Shown one piece after another: positions 1-10,202 of a DNA stretch of 64,000 bases (position 1 is its first letter; every line of letters begins with the position of its first letter). Position numbers and translations under genes: made by a program. The notes below the pieces were generated by a model that was not told the DNA's origin, made no database searches, and saw nothing but the letters and a program-made list of their open reading frames with translations. Source of the stretch: Methyloprofundus sedimenti (GTDB taxonomy: Bacteria > Pseudomonadota > Gammaproteobacteria > Methylococcales > Methylomonadaceae); contig NZ_LPUF01000001.1 in assembly GCF_002072955.1 (NCBI RefSeq), forward strand, positions 1,572,896 through 1,636,895. Direction: 5' to 3'.

Positions 1-65
1 ATTTAACCCCAATCCAAGCGGAGAAAGAAGCCGCTTAAAAAACCGATCGTTATGTACGAATTTAC

Positions 66-644
66 TTGACCACTACAACCCAACAAGAAGGTCATGCAAG
101 AGTGCCTTCAAACTATAAAACATCGGATGGATATAAATTAGGTATTTGGGTCAGTACTCAAAGGCGTGGTAGGGAACAATTAGCAGCGAAATATATATCA
201 CAATTAGAATTATTACCAGGATGGGGTTGGGATCCATTAGAGTTTCAATGGGATCAAGGATATTCCTATCTAGAGAAGTATGTTCAACAGCAAGGTCATG
301 CAAGAGTTCCTTCAACGTATAAAACCGAAGATGAATATTATTTGGGGAGATGGGTTAGGACCCAAAGAAAACAAATAGAACAATTAACACCTGAACGACT
401 TTCAAAATTAGAATCACTGGAGAGTTGGGTTTGGGATCCATTAGAATTTAATTGGGAAGAGGGCTTTGCTTATTTAAAGCAATATGTTCAACAACACGGT
501 CATTCAAGAATTCCATATAAATATAAAGTAGCGGATGGGTTTAACTTGGGACGTTGGGCTGCTAGGCAAAGGAGAAATAAGGTTCAATTAACAGCAGAAC
601 GGATATTGAAACTAGATTCGATAAGTTTTGATTGGGTGGTATGA
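66..644 (+). pseudogene. Helicase-associated (HA) repeat protein, 5'-truncated remnant
   Basis: The 192-residue open frame holds three copies of a roughly 65-residue repeat with the pattern GHARVP..YKT.DGY.LG.WV..QR, the helicase-associated domain found in series at the C-terminus of some large bacterial helicases. The frame opens inside a repeat with a TTG codon, and an in-frame stop lies just upstream at 36-38, so the N-terminal part is missing or out of frame. No helicase motifs are visible. It ends six bases before a MITE, which may have contributed to the loss. The domain call is fairly sure; a function for the remnant is not. Confidence 0.6.
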
Positions 645-649
645 GAGTG

Positions 650-899
650 ATCAAGGGGGCAGCCAGTAATACCGCTACCAGTGAAACATTAAGTCGTTGA
701 ATTATAATGGTTAAGTATGAATATTTTTCATCTTTTCTAAATATATGATCGCTTTAGAAACAATGACTTTAACCGTTGTATATTATTTTTCTGGTACAAT
801 TTTTAATAAACGATTTTCGTAAGCTATTGTTTGTCACTGTAGTGTATATTATTAATGATTTATTTGACTGGTAGCGGTATTACTGGCTGCCCCCTTGAT
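650..899. mobile_element. MITE-like element with 33-bp perfect terminal inverted repeats
   Basis: Positions 650-682 and 867-899 are perfect inverted complements over 33 bases (left end starts ATCAAGGGGGCAGCCAGTAA). The 184-bp interior is AT-rich and has no coding frame. Size, structure and lack of a gene fit a miniature inverted-repeat transposable element. I see no clear target-site duplication. Confidence 0.7.
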
Positions 900-983
900 T
901 TACATGGAAAATTTGCTCTGCTTACGCACCGTAAATTCCCAGTGATGCTGAGCGTTATAATTTTTAGCAAATATGAGAAGTAG

Positions 984-1508
984 TTGAATAAAAAAAATCC
1001 TATTCGTTTATCTACAAAAGCAATGACAGCATTGAGAAATGTTTACGATCCATCATTCAAGATAAGAACTAAAAAACTAGAAGATATCCAAGAATATAGC
1101 TTTTCTATCTTACTATATTGGAATCAAATCGAATCTTTAATTAAGCTTTTAAAGTACTACAAAAAAATCGATGAAGAATATCCTGATAAACTTAACTTTA
1201 TCAATAGAAGCTGGGGTATTTTAAAAAATCTACACCAAGCAAACAGCAACAATTATATTATTATTTTTGCTGATGGGAAGAAAACCAGTGAAAGCTTGTG
1301 GGGTACAAGAGATAGGATTGCACACGCCAGCCATATTGTAACTAAAGAAGAATACAATCAATTTAAAGAATCGGCTATATGGGTTTTTAGTCAGTTATTT
1401 ACTAATATGGCGGAAACATTTGATTTGGCGCATAATCAGTATTTAACACACAAGAAAAGTAAAGTACTTGCAAGTAAAAAAATAAACAAACCAATGGGGT
1501 CGGTATAG
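984..1508 (+). CDS. Hypothetical protein with HEPN-like RxxxxH motif
   Basis: The 174-residue protein starts at TTG, with GAGAAG a few bases upstream as a possible ribosome site. It is mostly helical and lysine-rich. Around residue 108 it has WGTRDRIAHASH, which fits the R-[polar]-xxx-H pattern of HEPN domains, a family of RNases common in defence and toxin systems. No partner antitoxin gene is visible next to it. The HEPN assignment is inferred from one motif and the helical character, so it could be an unrelated helical protein. Confidence 0.5.
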   Translation: MNKKNPIRLSTKAMTALRNVYDPSFKIRTKKLEDIQEYSFSILLYWNQIESLIKLLKYYKKIDEEYPDKLNFINRSWGILKNLHQANSNNYIIIFADGKKTSESLWGTRDRIAHASHIVTKEEYNQFKESAIWVFSQLFTNMAETFDLAHNQYLTHKKSKVLASKKINKPMGSV

Positions 1509-1518
1509 ATTGAAATAG

Positions 1519-1542
1519 GACCCCTAGGGGTCAGGTCTTTGA
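1519..1542. repeat. REP-like palindrome upstream of RAYT
   Basis: 1519-1532 is a perfect 14-base palindrome (GACCCCTAGGGGTC). Overlapping it, 1528-1542 (GGGTCAGGTCTTTGA) recurs inverted at 2429-2443, just inside the 3' end of the transposase gene, so the RAYT is bracketed by an exact 15-bp inverted repeat. Confidence 0.6.
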
Positions 1543-1597
1543 TTTATGAAATAGGTTGTGATATGTTATCAGCTAAAGAAAAATAAAGGATAGCAAG

Positions 1598-2440
1598 ATG
1601 GCTAGACCACTAAGGCTTGAATTTTCTGGCGCGTTGTATCATGTCACTTCCCGAGGAAATCGACAGGAAGCGATTTATGAAACCGATACCGACAGAGAAA
1701 ACTTTTTAACGATCTTATCTGAAGTGTGTAAGCGATATCATTGGCTCTGTCACGCCTATTGTCTGATGGGTAATCATTACCATTTACTGATTGAAACCCC
1801 CGAGGGGAATTTATCCCAGGGCATGCGGCAGTTAAACGGGAAATATACACAATCATTTAATCGTACTCATCAACATGTTGGGCATGTATTTCAAGGGCGT
1901 TATAAGGCCATCCTGGTGGATAAAGACAGCTATTTACTGGAATTATGCCGATATATCGTGCTGAATCCCGTGCGCGCTGGCATGGTGCGGTCGGCAAAAG
2001 ATTGGCAATGGAGTAGTTATCGTGCCATGATCGGTTTGAAAAATACACCGGAATGGCTGGAGACGGATGGGGTGTTATCAAATTTTGCGGGACACAAAGC
2101 CGAAGCTGTTCAAGCCTATAAACACTTTGTTAGCCAGGGGCGGGGACAGGCATCGCCTTGGGAGGCTTTGAGAAATCAGGTGTTTTTAGGTAATGAGCAT
2201 TTTGTTGAATCTATGCAGTGTTTGTTAAATGCAGAACAGGACTTAAGCGAAATTCCAAGAGCTCAACGAAGGGGGATTGTCAAACCACTGTCTGAATATG
2301 CTGAAAAATATATTCGCAATGAGGCTATTGCAAATGCTTATGCCAGCGGGGGTTATAGTATGAAAGAAATTGGCGATTATTTTGGTCTGCATTATTCTAC
2401 GATTAGTGGAATAATTAATAATCATAGTTCAAAGACCTGA
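1598..2440 (+). CDS. REP-associated tyrosine transposase (RAYT, Y1/IS200-like)
   Basis: A 280-residue HUH single-strand nuclease. The N-terminus MARPLRLEFSGALYHVTSRG is typical of the Y1 transposase fold, the HUH pair is visible in MGNHYHLLIETP (about residue 60), and the probable catalytic tyrosine lies in CRYIVLNPVRAG (about residue 126). The C-terminal third adds a helix-turn-helix (SMKEIGDYFGLHYSTISGII). RAYTs are domesticated transposases thought to move or maintain REP palindromes. The gene is intact and flanked by a 15-bp inverted repeat (1528-1542 and 2429-2443), the right arm of which overlaps its last codons. Confidence 0.85.
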   Translation: MARPLRLEFSGALYHVTSRGNRQEAIYETDTDRENFLTILSEVCKRYHWLCHAYCLMGNHYHLLIETPEGNLSQGMRQLNGKYTQSFNRTHQHVGHVFQGRYKAILVDKDSYLLELCRYIVLNPVRAGMVRSAKDWQWSSYRAMIGLKNTPEWLETDGVLSNFAGHKAEAVQAYKHFVSQGRGQASPWEALRNQVFLGNEHFVESMQCLLNAEQDLSEIPRAQRRGIVKPLSEYAEKYIRNEAIANAYASGGYSMKEIGDYFGLHYSTISGIINNHSSKT

Positions 2441-2471
2441 CCCTTTTCCTCTTGTGACCCTTTTCCTCTTG
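2429..2471. repeat. Right RAYT inverted repeat plus 17-bp tandem repeat
   Basis: TCAAAGACCTGACCC (2429-2443) is the exact inverse of 1528-1542. It runs into two tandem copies of TGACCCTTTTCCTCTTG (2438-2454 and 2455-2471). Confidence 0.6.
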
Positions 2472-2552
2472 ACTTAACCTGTCCCAGTGCTAGACTTGAG
2501 ATTTTTAATCATGGAAAAATGGTCTGGTTTACAGACTAAATAATATAATTTT

Positions 2553-3167
2553 ATGAGCGGATGTTGTGATGATAGTTGCGCTGTAGAGGCACTAAGAGAA
2601 AAACAAAGGGGGACATTGCTAAGTGTACTAAGTATAAATTTAGCCATGTTTCTGATTATAGTTGTTGCCGCTATGTATGGGAAATCAACAGCATTATTCG
2701 CGGACAGTCTGGATAATCTTGGCGATGCATTAACATACGCACTAAGTTTATATGCTGTAACTAGAGAAAATGCAACAAAGGCCAAGGTTGCACTATTTAA
2801 AGGTTTTCTGATTTTGTTCGCAGCAATTGCTGTGCTTGTTCAAATTGTCTATCACATTATGGTGCCAACAGTTCCAGTGTTTGAAATCATGGGAGCATTT
2901 AGTTTGCTTGGCCTAATCGCTAATTCTATTTGTCTTTATCTGCTTTGGCGCCACAGGAATGAAGATGTAAATATGAGTTCAGTCTGGGAATGTTCGCGAA
3001 ATGATATCGTGATAAATATTTCCGTTTTTGTCGCAGCAGGCGCGGTGTGGATTACTGAATCAGGTTGGCCAGATATTTTAGTTGCGATTGCTCTGGTTTG
3101 GTTATTAATGCGTTCATCTATTCGGGTCATAACTTCAGCTAGGCAGGAACTTCGAGCAGCAACATAA
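2553..3167 (+). CDS. Cation diffusion facilitator family transporter (short form)
   Basis: A 204-residue integral membrane protein with about five to six hydrophobic helices. The CDF metal-site pattern is seen in helix 2 (FADSLDNLGDAL) and in the later SRNDIVINISVF segment. The N-terminus is cysteine-rich (MSGCCDDSC), which could bind metal, and the usual C-terminal cytoplasmic domain is absent, as in other short CDF proteins of about 200 residues. It probably exports divalent metal ions; the metal cannot be told from sequence. The gene sits between an intact RAYT and a duplicated fragment of that RAYT's 3' end. Confidence 0.75.
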   Translation: MSGCCDDSCAVEALREKQRGTLLSVLSINLAMFLIIVVAAMYGKSTALFADSLDNLGDALTYALSLYAVTRENATKAKVALFKGFLILFAAIAVLVQIVYHIMVPTVPVFEIMGAFSLLGLIANSICLYLLWRHRNEDVNMSSVWECSRNDIVINISVFVAAGAVWITESGWPDILVAIALVWLLMRSSIRVITSARQELRAAT

Positions 3168-3271
3168 TATGCCAGTGGGGTTATATTATGAAAAAAACAG
3201 GAGATTATTTTGGTCTGCATTATTTCTCGATTAGTGGAATTATTAATAATCATCTATCAAAGACCTTACCC
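3168..3271 (+). pseudogene. Decayed copy of RAYT 3' end and right repeat
   Basis: This stretch matches 2339-2443 with scattered substitutions and a few indels: the coding end of the RAYT helix-turn-helix and the TCAAAGACCT repeat arm are both recognisable. The CDF gene therefore lies between two direct copies of the RAYT terminus. Confidence 0.7.
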
Positions 3272-3392
3272 CTCATTCTTCTCGCATTTCCTTGTTAAGT
3301 TTTTAATCCTCAAACCGACTTGATTGTTTGAAAAAGTGCGTTACAATTCAAAGGCATAGGCGATTACATCGGATATTAAGAAAGGGGGCTTA

Positions 3393-6300
3393 ATGAACGG
3401 AATAATTCTCACGCCAACCAAAATTAATGCCTTATTCCTTGAAGAAGACCGATATGTTGTTCCGCCAGCTGTAGATTTTTCAAGTCTGCCTTGGTCAGAT
3501 GGTTTTCATGACCATAACCCCGATACACCCTATCTCAGTTTAAGTGTTCTGAATTCTTCCTTTGCTTCTGATACCTTCCGATTAAAACCTGGAATCCACT
3601 TGCATTGGCTTTTACCTGCGGCCTATCGAAGAGCATTTCTCAATTCTCAAAATGGTATGTCGCATATTTATTGTCCAGCTCCCAATATCTGGCTTGTTAG
3701 ACGTTTTTCAGGTGATGGTGAAAGTAAGGAATGGGTGGTGGAGAGTGATGTTTTAATGCCGCCTGCATATTTTCCGCATGCCAGTGGCAGTTATATGCCA
3801 TATGATTCCAAGCATGGTTCTCCACCTTTTAGAATGATAGGCCGGACATTAGCTTTACAAAAATGACTGGATGAACAAAAAGCGCCAGACAGATATCCTA
3901 AATTGACGGCAATGGGTTACGGTGATGCTGCTTTCGCTTCTTATTACCCGTCCAGCTCCAGGTGTTTTGGTTTTCATGACCCGGATATATTTGATTTAAA
4001 AAAGCCTCCGACTTATGAAGTAATAGGCTGGAGAAAAGAAAAAGATGACAACCTGATCAACTGGATTGTAAATAACAGCATCTCGGGAAAACGTTTTAAT
4101 ACGGATGAATTGATTTCAAAGTCATTTGGTTGGCACCTTGGACATGCTAATCCAGGCAACAAATCAACGATTCAATCCAATCCGTCCGATGTCGTTGTTT
4201 GCTACTCACGCATAAAAATAGGCCCAGGTGATAGTAAACCGGGTAAGTTAACTAATCATCAAGTGTCTTTAGGTAGTAATGCAAATGATGCCTTAGCCGC
4301 TTATCTGACAAAACAGACTCTTAATAATGGAAAAAGCGTACTCAAAAAATCTCAAATAGAAGAACAACTTGATTACCTAAGTGCCATTAATGCAATTGCA
4401 AATAAAAAAAGTGACAAATATTACAAACTTCTTGAAACACGCCATGAACAGAGTTATGTTGCAGAATCAGGTGGTATCAGCTGGGCATTACGTAACGAAC
4501 CCAACAAAGAAACCGCCAATGCTGTTAACACTGGCAATCGTTTAGCACAGGAATATCCCGCTGAACTGGGAAAATTACTTGGAAAAGCTAATGAACTGCA
4601 AAAAGAATATCAAACCGCGCAATATTCGATTATTGATTTGCAAACTCAAATATTTTTCGACTGGCATCGCTATCAGTTTGCCATGTATCCACAAGGTACG
4701 GAAAATAGGATTCATGCAAACGTCGATGAAATAAAGCATTTTATACAGAATGTTTCAATAAAGAAACTACATGAAATGCAACGTGACACGGGTGAAATCA
4801 ATTATCGATTCACTGAGAATCAAACCTTACTTAAAGCAAAAGCATCAACGGGAACTAAAGCAAACACGGCGCAAACTTTAGCTACAGCACTTAATCAATT
4901 AACGAAAAAACTGTCAATTTATAATCATTGCTTTATTTCGGGGAAAATTCACGGAGACATCACCCTGGAACAAGATTCTACAATCGGGGGTATCTTCGTT
5001 TTGGAGATGCCAATACTTTTGTCAAAATGGATCATCTAGAGGGCTTAAACGGCCCAATACTCTACGAAGATAAACCATTACGAGATTTTTCCCTGGTTTT
5101 CTGGCTTAAATTAAATCCGGGAGAAGGTGGCATTGTCGTCTCATTTGATCCCACGCAATGGTTCGAAATCGAAGTGCTACGTAGCGGTAATTCGTCAGGT
5201 CATCTAGTGTTGACCACAGTCAATTCATTAGGTGTGATAGACCGAATGGAAAGTAATGAGCTTGTTGCCAACGGACAATGGCGAAGTATCACTGTCACCT
5301 ATAATACATCTCAATCCGAACAATCCATCCAGATAGATCAGCTGGACAAACAATCTAAACCCACCCAATCTGGACTGATTGGCGGTCGTAAAACGCGCTC
5401 CGGTTATCTGGGAGTCTCTACTTTCACCGCTGAATTCTCAGATCTACAAGAAGTTAAAGGCAACTTTAAAGGTGCAATAACAGGTCTTCGATTTATTAGA
5501 GGACAGGCAGACTCTAAACAACTCAAGGCAATAATAAACCCTGGCAACAGACCTGCTTTTTCCTTACGCCAGGTTGCAGCACCACGATTTTGGCAACCCA
5601 AAGAACCCGCAGTGGCAATTGTGGGAGACGATGCAACAAGCAGTGATAGCTTTCAAACTGAAGATCATTACCCACATGATCTATTGAGATGTACTTATAT
5701 ACAAGGATTATCAACCGACGCGCTTCTGGGTAATGATAAGCCAGCATCACTCAAGGTTATTCAGTCGTTGCGAAAAACTCTCGATCATATTCAACAGTCA
5801 AAACCTGATTCATTCGGTTATTTTGAAGCGGATGGGACTTCCTGGAATCCCTTATTTGCTGAATGGGAAGTTGCATTGTATCCCTTGGCAATTAGTCATC
5901 TTCATAACGGAAAAAGTAGCCAGTATGATCCAGAGTTTATTTATCAGGGTTATCAATTACCGCGAGAGTCTAATGAATTGGAACTGATGCCAGAACAATG
6001 CCCATTAGCACAAACAGCAAGTTTTTTAGGCGGCAGAAGTTTGATCAGTCCAAATGCATCAGCAGCAATGAATGTACGACTGGATGAATTTATTAATGCC
6101 CATAAAGGCATTGTACCCAAAGAGTTTTTGGATATACAAAAAAACTATCTGCAACAAAAGCGCAAATGCTGACATTCCCGCTCAGTGGCATTAACGCTGC
6201 CATGCTGCAAAAGCAACAGGTTATGCAATTACCTGCTGATGATCCTCTGGCTTTTGCAGAATACGCCGAGTTCGCCCAAAGGGTCAAAAATGCGGTTGGA

Positions 6301-7584
6301 CAACAACGCACGACAGCGCCTGACCCAACACTGGATTTTCACCCGATCCAATCCGGTGCATTGGAATTGCGTCGTCTGCGCTTAATTGACAATTTTGGTC
6401 AAAGCCGGGAACAATCCGTTAACAAAATAGAACGGACCGAACGACTTGAAGTGGCACAGCATGACAATCTGGTATCACTGCCGGTTCGCCTTTCACAATC
6501 GGCAAGACTCGAGTTTCGCCTGCTACAGGCTGCCGAGAAAATTAAAGATGCGTCAGAACACCACAATAGATCGCCGGTTTGTGGCTGGCTGACAGTGAAT
6601 GATCTTGATGAATTAATTATGGTTCATGATGCAAAGGGGCATCCTCTGGGTACATTAAATGCTGATTCAGACCTGATTTGGCAACCTGCGCCCGGCATGG
6701 AACGGCCGTTGGCACCGGCAATGTTTTCCAATCCAACGCTGAGGAGGGTCATCGAATGGTTAATCAGGCAAGGGGGGAAATTTATCGATCTTTTTGCTCA
6801 TACGTTGGAAAATTCCCTGGACACTATCCATCCCGAGAACTTTGGTGCCGACGAATGGGCTTTGATGAGTGGACGGCCTTTGGCGATTGTACAGGTTAAA
6901 GTGGAACTGTTACTAAAAGGACTACCCGCAAATGACCAGGGCTACGGAGCATTCCATCGCGATCTGCATAGCGGTATTCGTGATAGTGCCGGTTATGAAA
7001 ATGTCAAGTTCCCGGTACGGATCGGAGATCATAGGCAAGTTAACGATGGCCTGGTCGGCTATTGGCGGGAAGACAACGAAGAGCGACTTAGTAAGCAGTT
7101 TCATGCACCTAACGCGAACGCCGTTGAGATGGCGCAGCAGGAAACAGGCAGCTCCTCAAAAACTGAAAATAAAATCATCGGGGCTACAGAGCCTCCGCTA
7201 ATTCCGCTTTCAATTCGTCAGCCTGCACAGATACTTACCTTGCTGATTGACCCTCGCGGTCATTTGCAGGCAACCAGTGGCATACTGCCACAAAAAAGCA
7301 TCACCTTGCCGAAACAGTTTTATAGTGAAGCATTAGCAAAAATGCGACCGATATTTCTGACTGCACCCGTACTGACCCCCAGTGACAAGCTCACCCTGCC
7401 ATTACCGCGTCATCACGGATTACACTGGGACTGGTTAGAAAGGCGACGTGAACAATGGGAGCGGACAGATCAACAAGCGATATCTGAGCCTGCGGCGGCT
7501 TCAGGTGCATCATCCGCTAAACAGGAAATTCGCGAAGGCTGGCTGGAACTTAACCCGAATAAGCAAGATAACGAAAATAACTAG
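3393..7584 (+). pseudogene. Large protein of unknown function with LamG/concanavalin-like domain, interrupted
   Basis: Three open stretches in three frames read as one protein of about 1,400 residues, preceded by a strong ribosome site (AAGGGGGC). Breaks: an in-frame TGA at 3864-3866 (the frame continues unchanged, probably TGG originally); a shift at the G5 run near 4986, where one extra G restores IGGYLRFGDA; and a shift at the A4 run near 6153, where one extra A restores QQKAQMLTFPLSG. Residues encoded at about 4990-5510 look like a LamG/concanavalin-type beta-sandwich (DFSLVFWLKLN, then NGQWRSITVTYN). The rest I do not recognise. No signal peptide is seen. Either a pseudogene or a gene with consensus errors. 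Confidence 0.6.
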
Positions 7585-7592
7585 GAGCGCAC

Positions 7593-8549
7593 ATGGCCGA
7601 ACTTGATGACGGATTGATACTTCACCTGCCACTTACAGAGTCTCTGCAGAACGGTTCTATTGACAAATCGTCCCATCGACATGAAGTTCATGTGCGGGGG
7701 AGGCTAGGCGTTTTCAATGTGAGCTATGCAGCGGCTTGGGAACTTGGGCGCCTGTTAGGTCTTTCTGCAGGAAGTTTCGCTCAGTCCTTGATTCGCTGGA
7801 AGCATAAGGAAAAAACCGCTATCCTGGCTAACAAGGCGGAGCTACAAGTCAGTCATATCGGGTTTGCCCGGTCGGCAAATTCCCCAATTTCCGCGGATGA
7901 AGTTCCTGAAGAAATTTCCTCATTTCTAAATAAACTCGCATCCCTTGAGCTTGTTCCATTAAATTATCTTTTGCCAGAAGAAGCAATGTTACCAATTGAT
8001 TCTATAAGATTTTTTCAGGTGGATAACTTTTGGTTAAAATGCTTGCTGGAAGGAGCATTTAGTCCCGGTCGTTTTCTCTCAAACGATCATCAGCATGAAC
8101 TTAAGCTAAGAACAGCAATAGAATCCGTTAATTTCCCGGTTGCCGGTTTCTTAATGCGCTCAGAAATTGTCTCTGCATATCCTGGATTGATGGCGCAGGG
8201 GATTGATAAGAATAGTGTTAAACAATCATCAGTCATGCGTCGTCTGTCACCTCATCTGATGTTGTGTACATTTAATGTTGAAGTTGTACAGATCGATTTA
8301 CATCTTGCCCCCAAAGCGTTGCACTGTGGGGTGGAAAATAATTTCAAAAAATTTGTTCGCAAGTCAAATGGCGAGCTTTCAAAAATATCCAAAAAAGTTA
8401 ACATCAAAAACCGAAAAATAGCTGTCAAAGATTTATCCGATGATTTAGCGAATGCCGCTAAATTACTCAAATTTGATAATAATGGTAAAGCCGGTTTTTT
8501 TGCACTGCAGATGATAGAGGGTGTCCAGTTGATGAGATATAAATTATAG
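7593..8549 (+). CDS. Unknown protein, partner of the preceding large gene
   Basis: A 318-residue protein starting 8 bases after the previous stop, with GGAG as ribosome site, so the two were probably co-transcribed. Its first 30 residues (GLILHLPLTESLQNGS...) look like the opening strand of a lectin-type domain, but the text then jumps to an unrelated helical region (VSYAAAWELGRLLGLSAGSF). That suggests an internal deletion fused the ends of a longer protein. Function unknown. The sequence after the stop (8550-8700) contains short peptide-like stretches that could be another decayed downstream gene. Confidence 0.5.
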   Translation: MAELDDGLILHLPLTESLQNGSIDKSSHRHEVHVRGRLGVFNVSYAAAWELGRLLGLSAGSFAQSLIRWKHKEKTAILANKAELQVSHIGFARSANSPISADEVPEEISSFLNKLASLELVPLNYLLPEEAMLPIDSIRFFQVDNFWLKCLLEGAFSPGRFLSNDHQHELKLRTAIESVNFPVAGFLMRSEIVSAYPGLMAQGIDKNSVKQSSVMRRLSPHLMLCTFNVEVVQIDLHLAPKALHCGVENNFKKFVRKSNGELSKISKKVNIKNRKIAVKDLSDDLANAAKLLKFDNNGKAGFFALQMIEGVQLMRYKL

Positions 8550-8748
8550 ACATCGAGTAAAAATCTGATTACCTGGAATTTTTGATAGGGCCAGCAGAAT
8601 TTTCATACAGCCAGATTTTTTGGTGCTCCTGTCAATGGAAATAATATCCAGGCCGCCCGTCCTGGTCTATATCAATCATCTGCGTTGAAATGGTTTAATA
8701 CACCACGACACTTCTAAAGGCTGACTTATAATGGCATTCGAGGTGAAT

Positions 8749-9049
8749 ATGAGTAAGCAAAATAAACCAAAAAGACCTGAATATAATCTTGAATTTAAAC
8801 AAGATGCAGCCAAATACGTTATCGAGACAGGACATATCCACTAACAAGTCGCAGACAGCTTAAGCGTATCCCTTAAGTGTCATTGAGCGTTGAGTTAGAG
8901 CAGGACGAAGACAAAAAATCGAAATAAAATCAACACCTAGCTCATCTGGTTAGTAATTAGTCTGGTTACGTAAGGAAGTTGAGTAATTGCTCATGGAACG
9001 CGAAATATTAAAAAAGGCAGCGGTTTTCCTCGCCAAAGAAGTCGAGTAA
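8749..9049 (+). pseudogene. IS3-family transposase orfA remnant
   Basis: Starting at ATG 8749 the text reads MSKQNKPKRPEYNLEFKQDA, the usual opening of an IS3/IS911-type OrfA, then hits a stop. A leucine-zipper-like tail (EREILKKAAVFLAKEVE) follows further on, after more stops. The 8550-8748 stretch before it has no intact gene. Confidence 0.6.
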
Positions 9050-9118
9050 AGTATTTTATTATTCGAGAGCAATAGAAGGCCCAGCCTGAGGCTGTTATAT
9101 CACCGTAACGACAGGCAT

Positions 9119-9151
9119 AAAAAAAGGGCAGTAGCCTTACGGCTGTAGCCC
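9119..9151 (-). terminator. Rho-independent terminator for tRNA-Leu
   Basis: On the minus strand a hairpin (GGGCTACAGCC, loop GTAA, GGCTACTGCCC, with a 3x3 internal mismatch) is followed by seven Ts. It lies just downstream of the tRNA gene. Confidence 0.7.
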
Positions 9152-9163
9152 TTTATTTATATG

Positions 9164-9250
9164 TGGTGCCTCGGGCCGGAGTCGAACCGGCACACCCAGA
9201 AGGCGAGGGATTTTAAGTCCCTTGCGTCTACCAATTTCGCCACCGAGGCA
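9164..9250 (-). tRNA. tRNA-Leu (anticodon UAA)
   Basis: An 87-nt class II tRNA read on the minus strand, with an encoded 3' CCA. The acceptor stem pairs TGCCTCGG with CCGAGGCA. The anticodon stem AGGGA/TCCCT encloses the loop CTTAAAA, giving UAA at 34-36. The long variable arm and GGTTCGACTCC T-arm fit tRNA-Leu. Confidence 0.95.
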
Positions 9251-9362
9251 TCAATCTCTGATTGAGAGCAGACTATTATAATGCTTTTTTTGGGTTTGAC
9301 TAGTAAATTTTTGTTTTATTCGGAGGATTCTCTGTAATATTTTGTTTGTAGAGGGATTTTTT

Positions 9363-10202
9363 TTAATGAGTAAATAAATCCCATACAGGCGGGATGCTTT
9401 TTGGCAGTGAGCTTAAACGACCTAGTTCAACCCATTGGTTTTTTGGCGTGTGAAAATCTGAGCCAACTGAGCCATAGAGTTCGTATTGTTTGGCGAAATG
9501 AATCGTGCGCCTTATTTCGTCGGGGTTGCTGCGTGCTGTAATAATTTCTATTCCCTGGCCGCCCATTTCTTTAAAGTCAGATAAAAACCGGCGCATCCAG
9601 CTTGCAGTGAGTTTATAGCGCATCGGGTGGGCCAGTACAGCAATGCCTTTAGCTGCTTTAATCCAGTGTATAGCATCTGCTAGGTCTACCCATTGGGTTT
9701 TTACGAAAGCTGGTTTGCCTTCTCCTAGATAACGGTCAAAGGCTTCCTGGGTCGTGCTGACATGGCCTTTTTTAATTAAAAAATCAGCAAAGTGTGGTCG
9801 GGTAATCATGCCAGGACCTGCAGCTTCATGTACTGCTTCGAATGCACCGGGGATTTTGTGTTTTTCTAATTTGGATGCAATTTTTTTGGCTCGCTCAAGA
9901 CGAATAATTTGTAATTGATGCGTTCCTGCTAGCAGTTCGGCATTATTGGCATCTATATTGAGTCCTAATATATGGAATGTTTTCTTATTCCAGATGCAGG
10001 AAAGTTCAATGCCGGGAATGAAATTCAGATCATGTTGCTCACTGGTGTGTTGCGCTTCGAAGAGACCTGAAACTGTATCATGGTCAGTTAGAGCGAGGGT
10101 GGTAACGCCTTGCTCTATGGCACGTAAAATAAGTTCAGTCGGAGATAGTGAGCCATCGGAAAAGCTGGAGTGGCAATGCAAGTCATATTTTTTTTCAATC
10201 AT
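9363..10202 (-). CDS. rnm: PHP-domain phosphoesterase, RNase AM / nucleoside bisphosphate phosphatase family
   Basis: A 279-residue PHP protein of the E. coli YciV (RNase AM) type, a 5'-3' exonuclease-phosphatase acting on short RNA ends and 3',5'-bisphosphonucleosides. Metal ligands are visible in DLHCHSSFSDG (residues 7-17), LTDHDTVSG (about 38-46) and the later GSDFHTP (about 253). Length matches the family. The start ATG overlaps the stop of the upstream ABC exporter gene by four bases (ATGA), so the two are probably translationally coupled, although no functional link is known. Confidence 0.85.
   Translation of the reverse strand: MIEKKYDLHCHSSFSDGSLSPTELILRAIEQGVTTLALTDHDTVSGLFEAQHTSEQHDLNFIPGIELSCIWNKKTFHILGLNIDANNAELLAGTHQLQIIRLERAKKIASKLEKHKIPGAFEAVHEAAGPGMITRPHFADFLIKKGHVSTTQEAFDRYLGEGKPAFVKTQWVDLADAIHWIKAAKGIAVLAHPMRYKLTASWMRRFLSDFKEMGGQGIEIITARSNPDEIRRTIHFAKQYELYGSVGSDFHTPKNQWVELGRLSSLPKSIPPVWDLFTH

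Noticed and set aside
3864-3866. TGA read as selenocysteine
   Set aside because: The same gene has two further frameshifts, and I saw no hairpin resembling a SECIS just after the codon. A TGG to TGA change is simpler.
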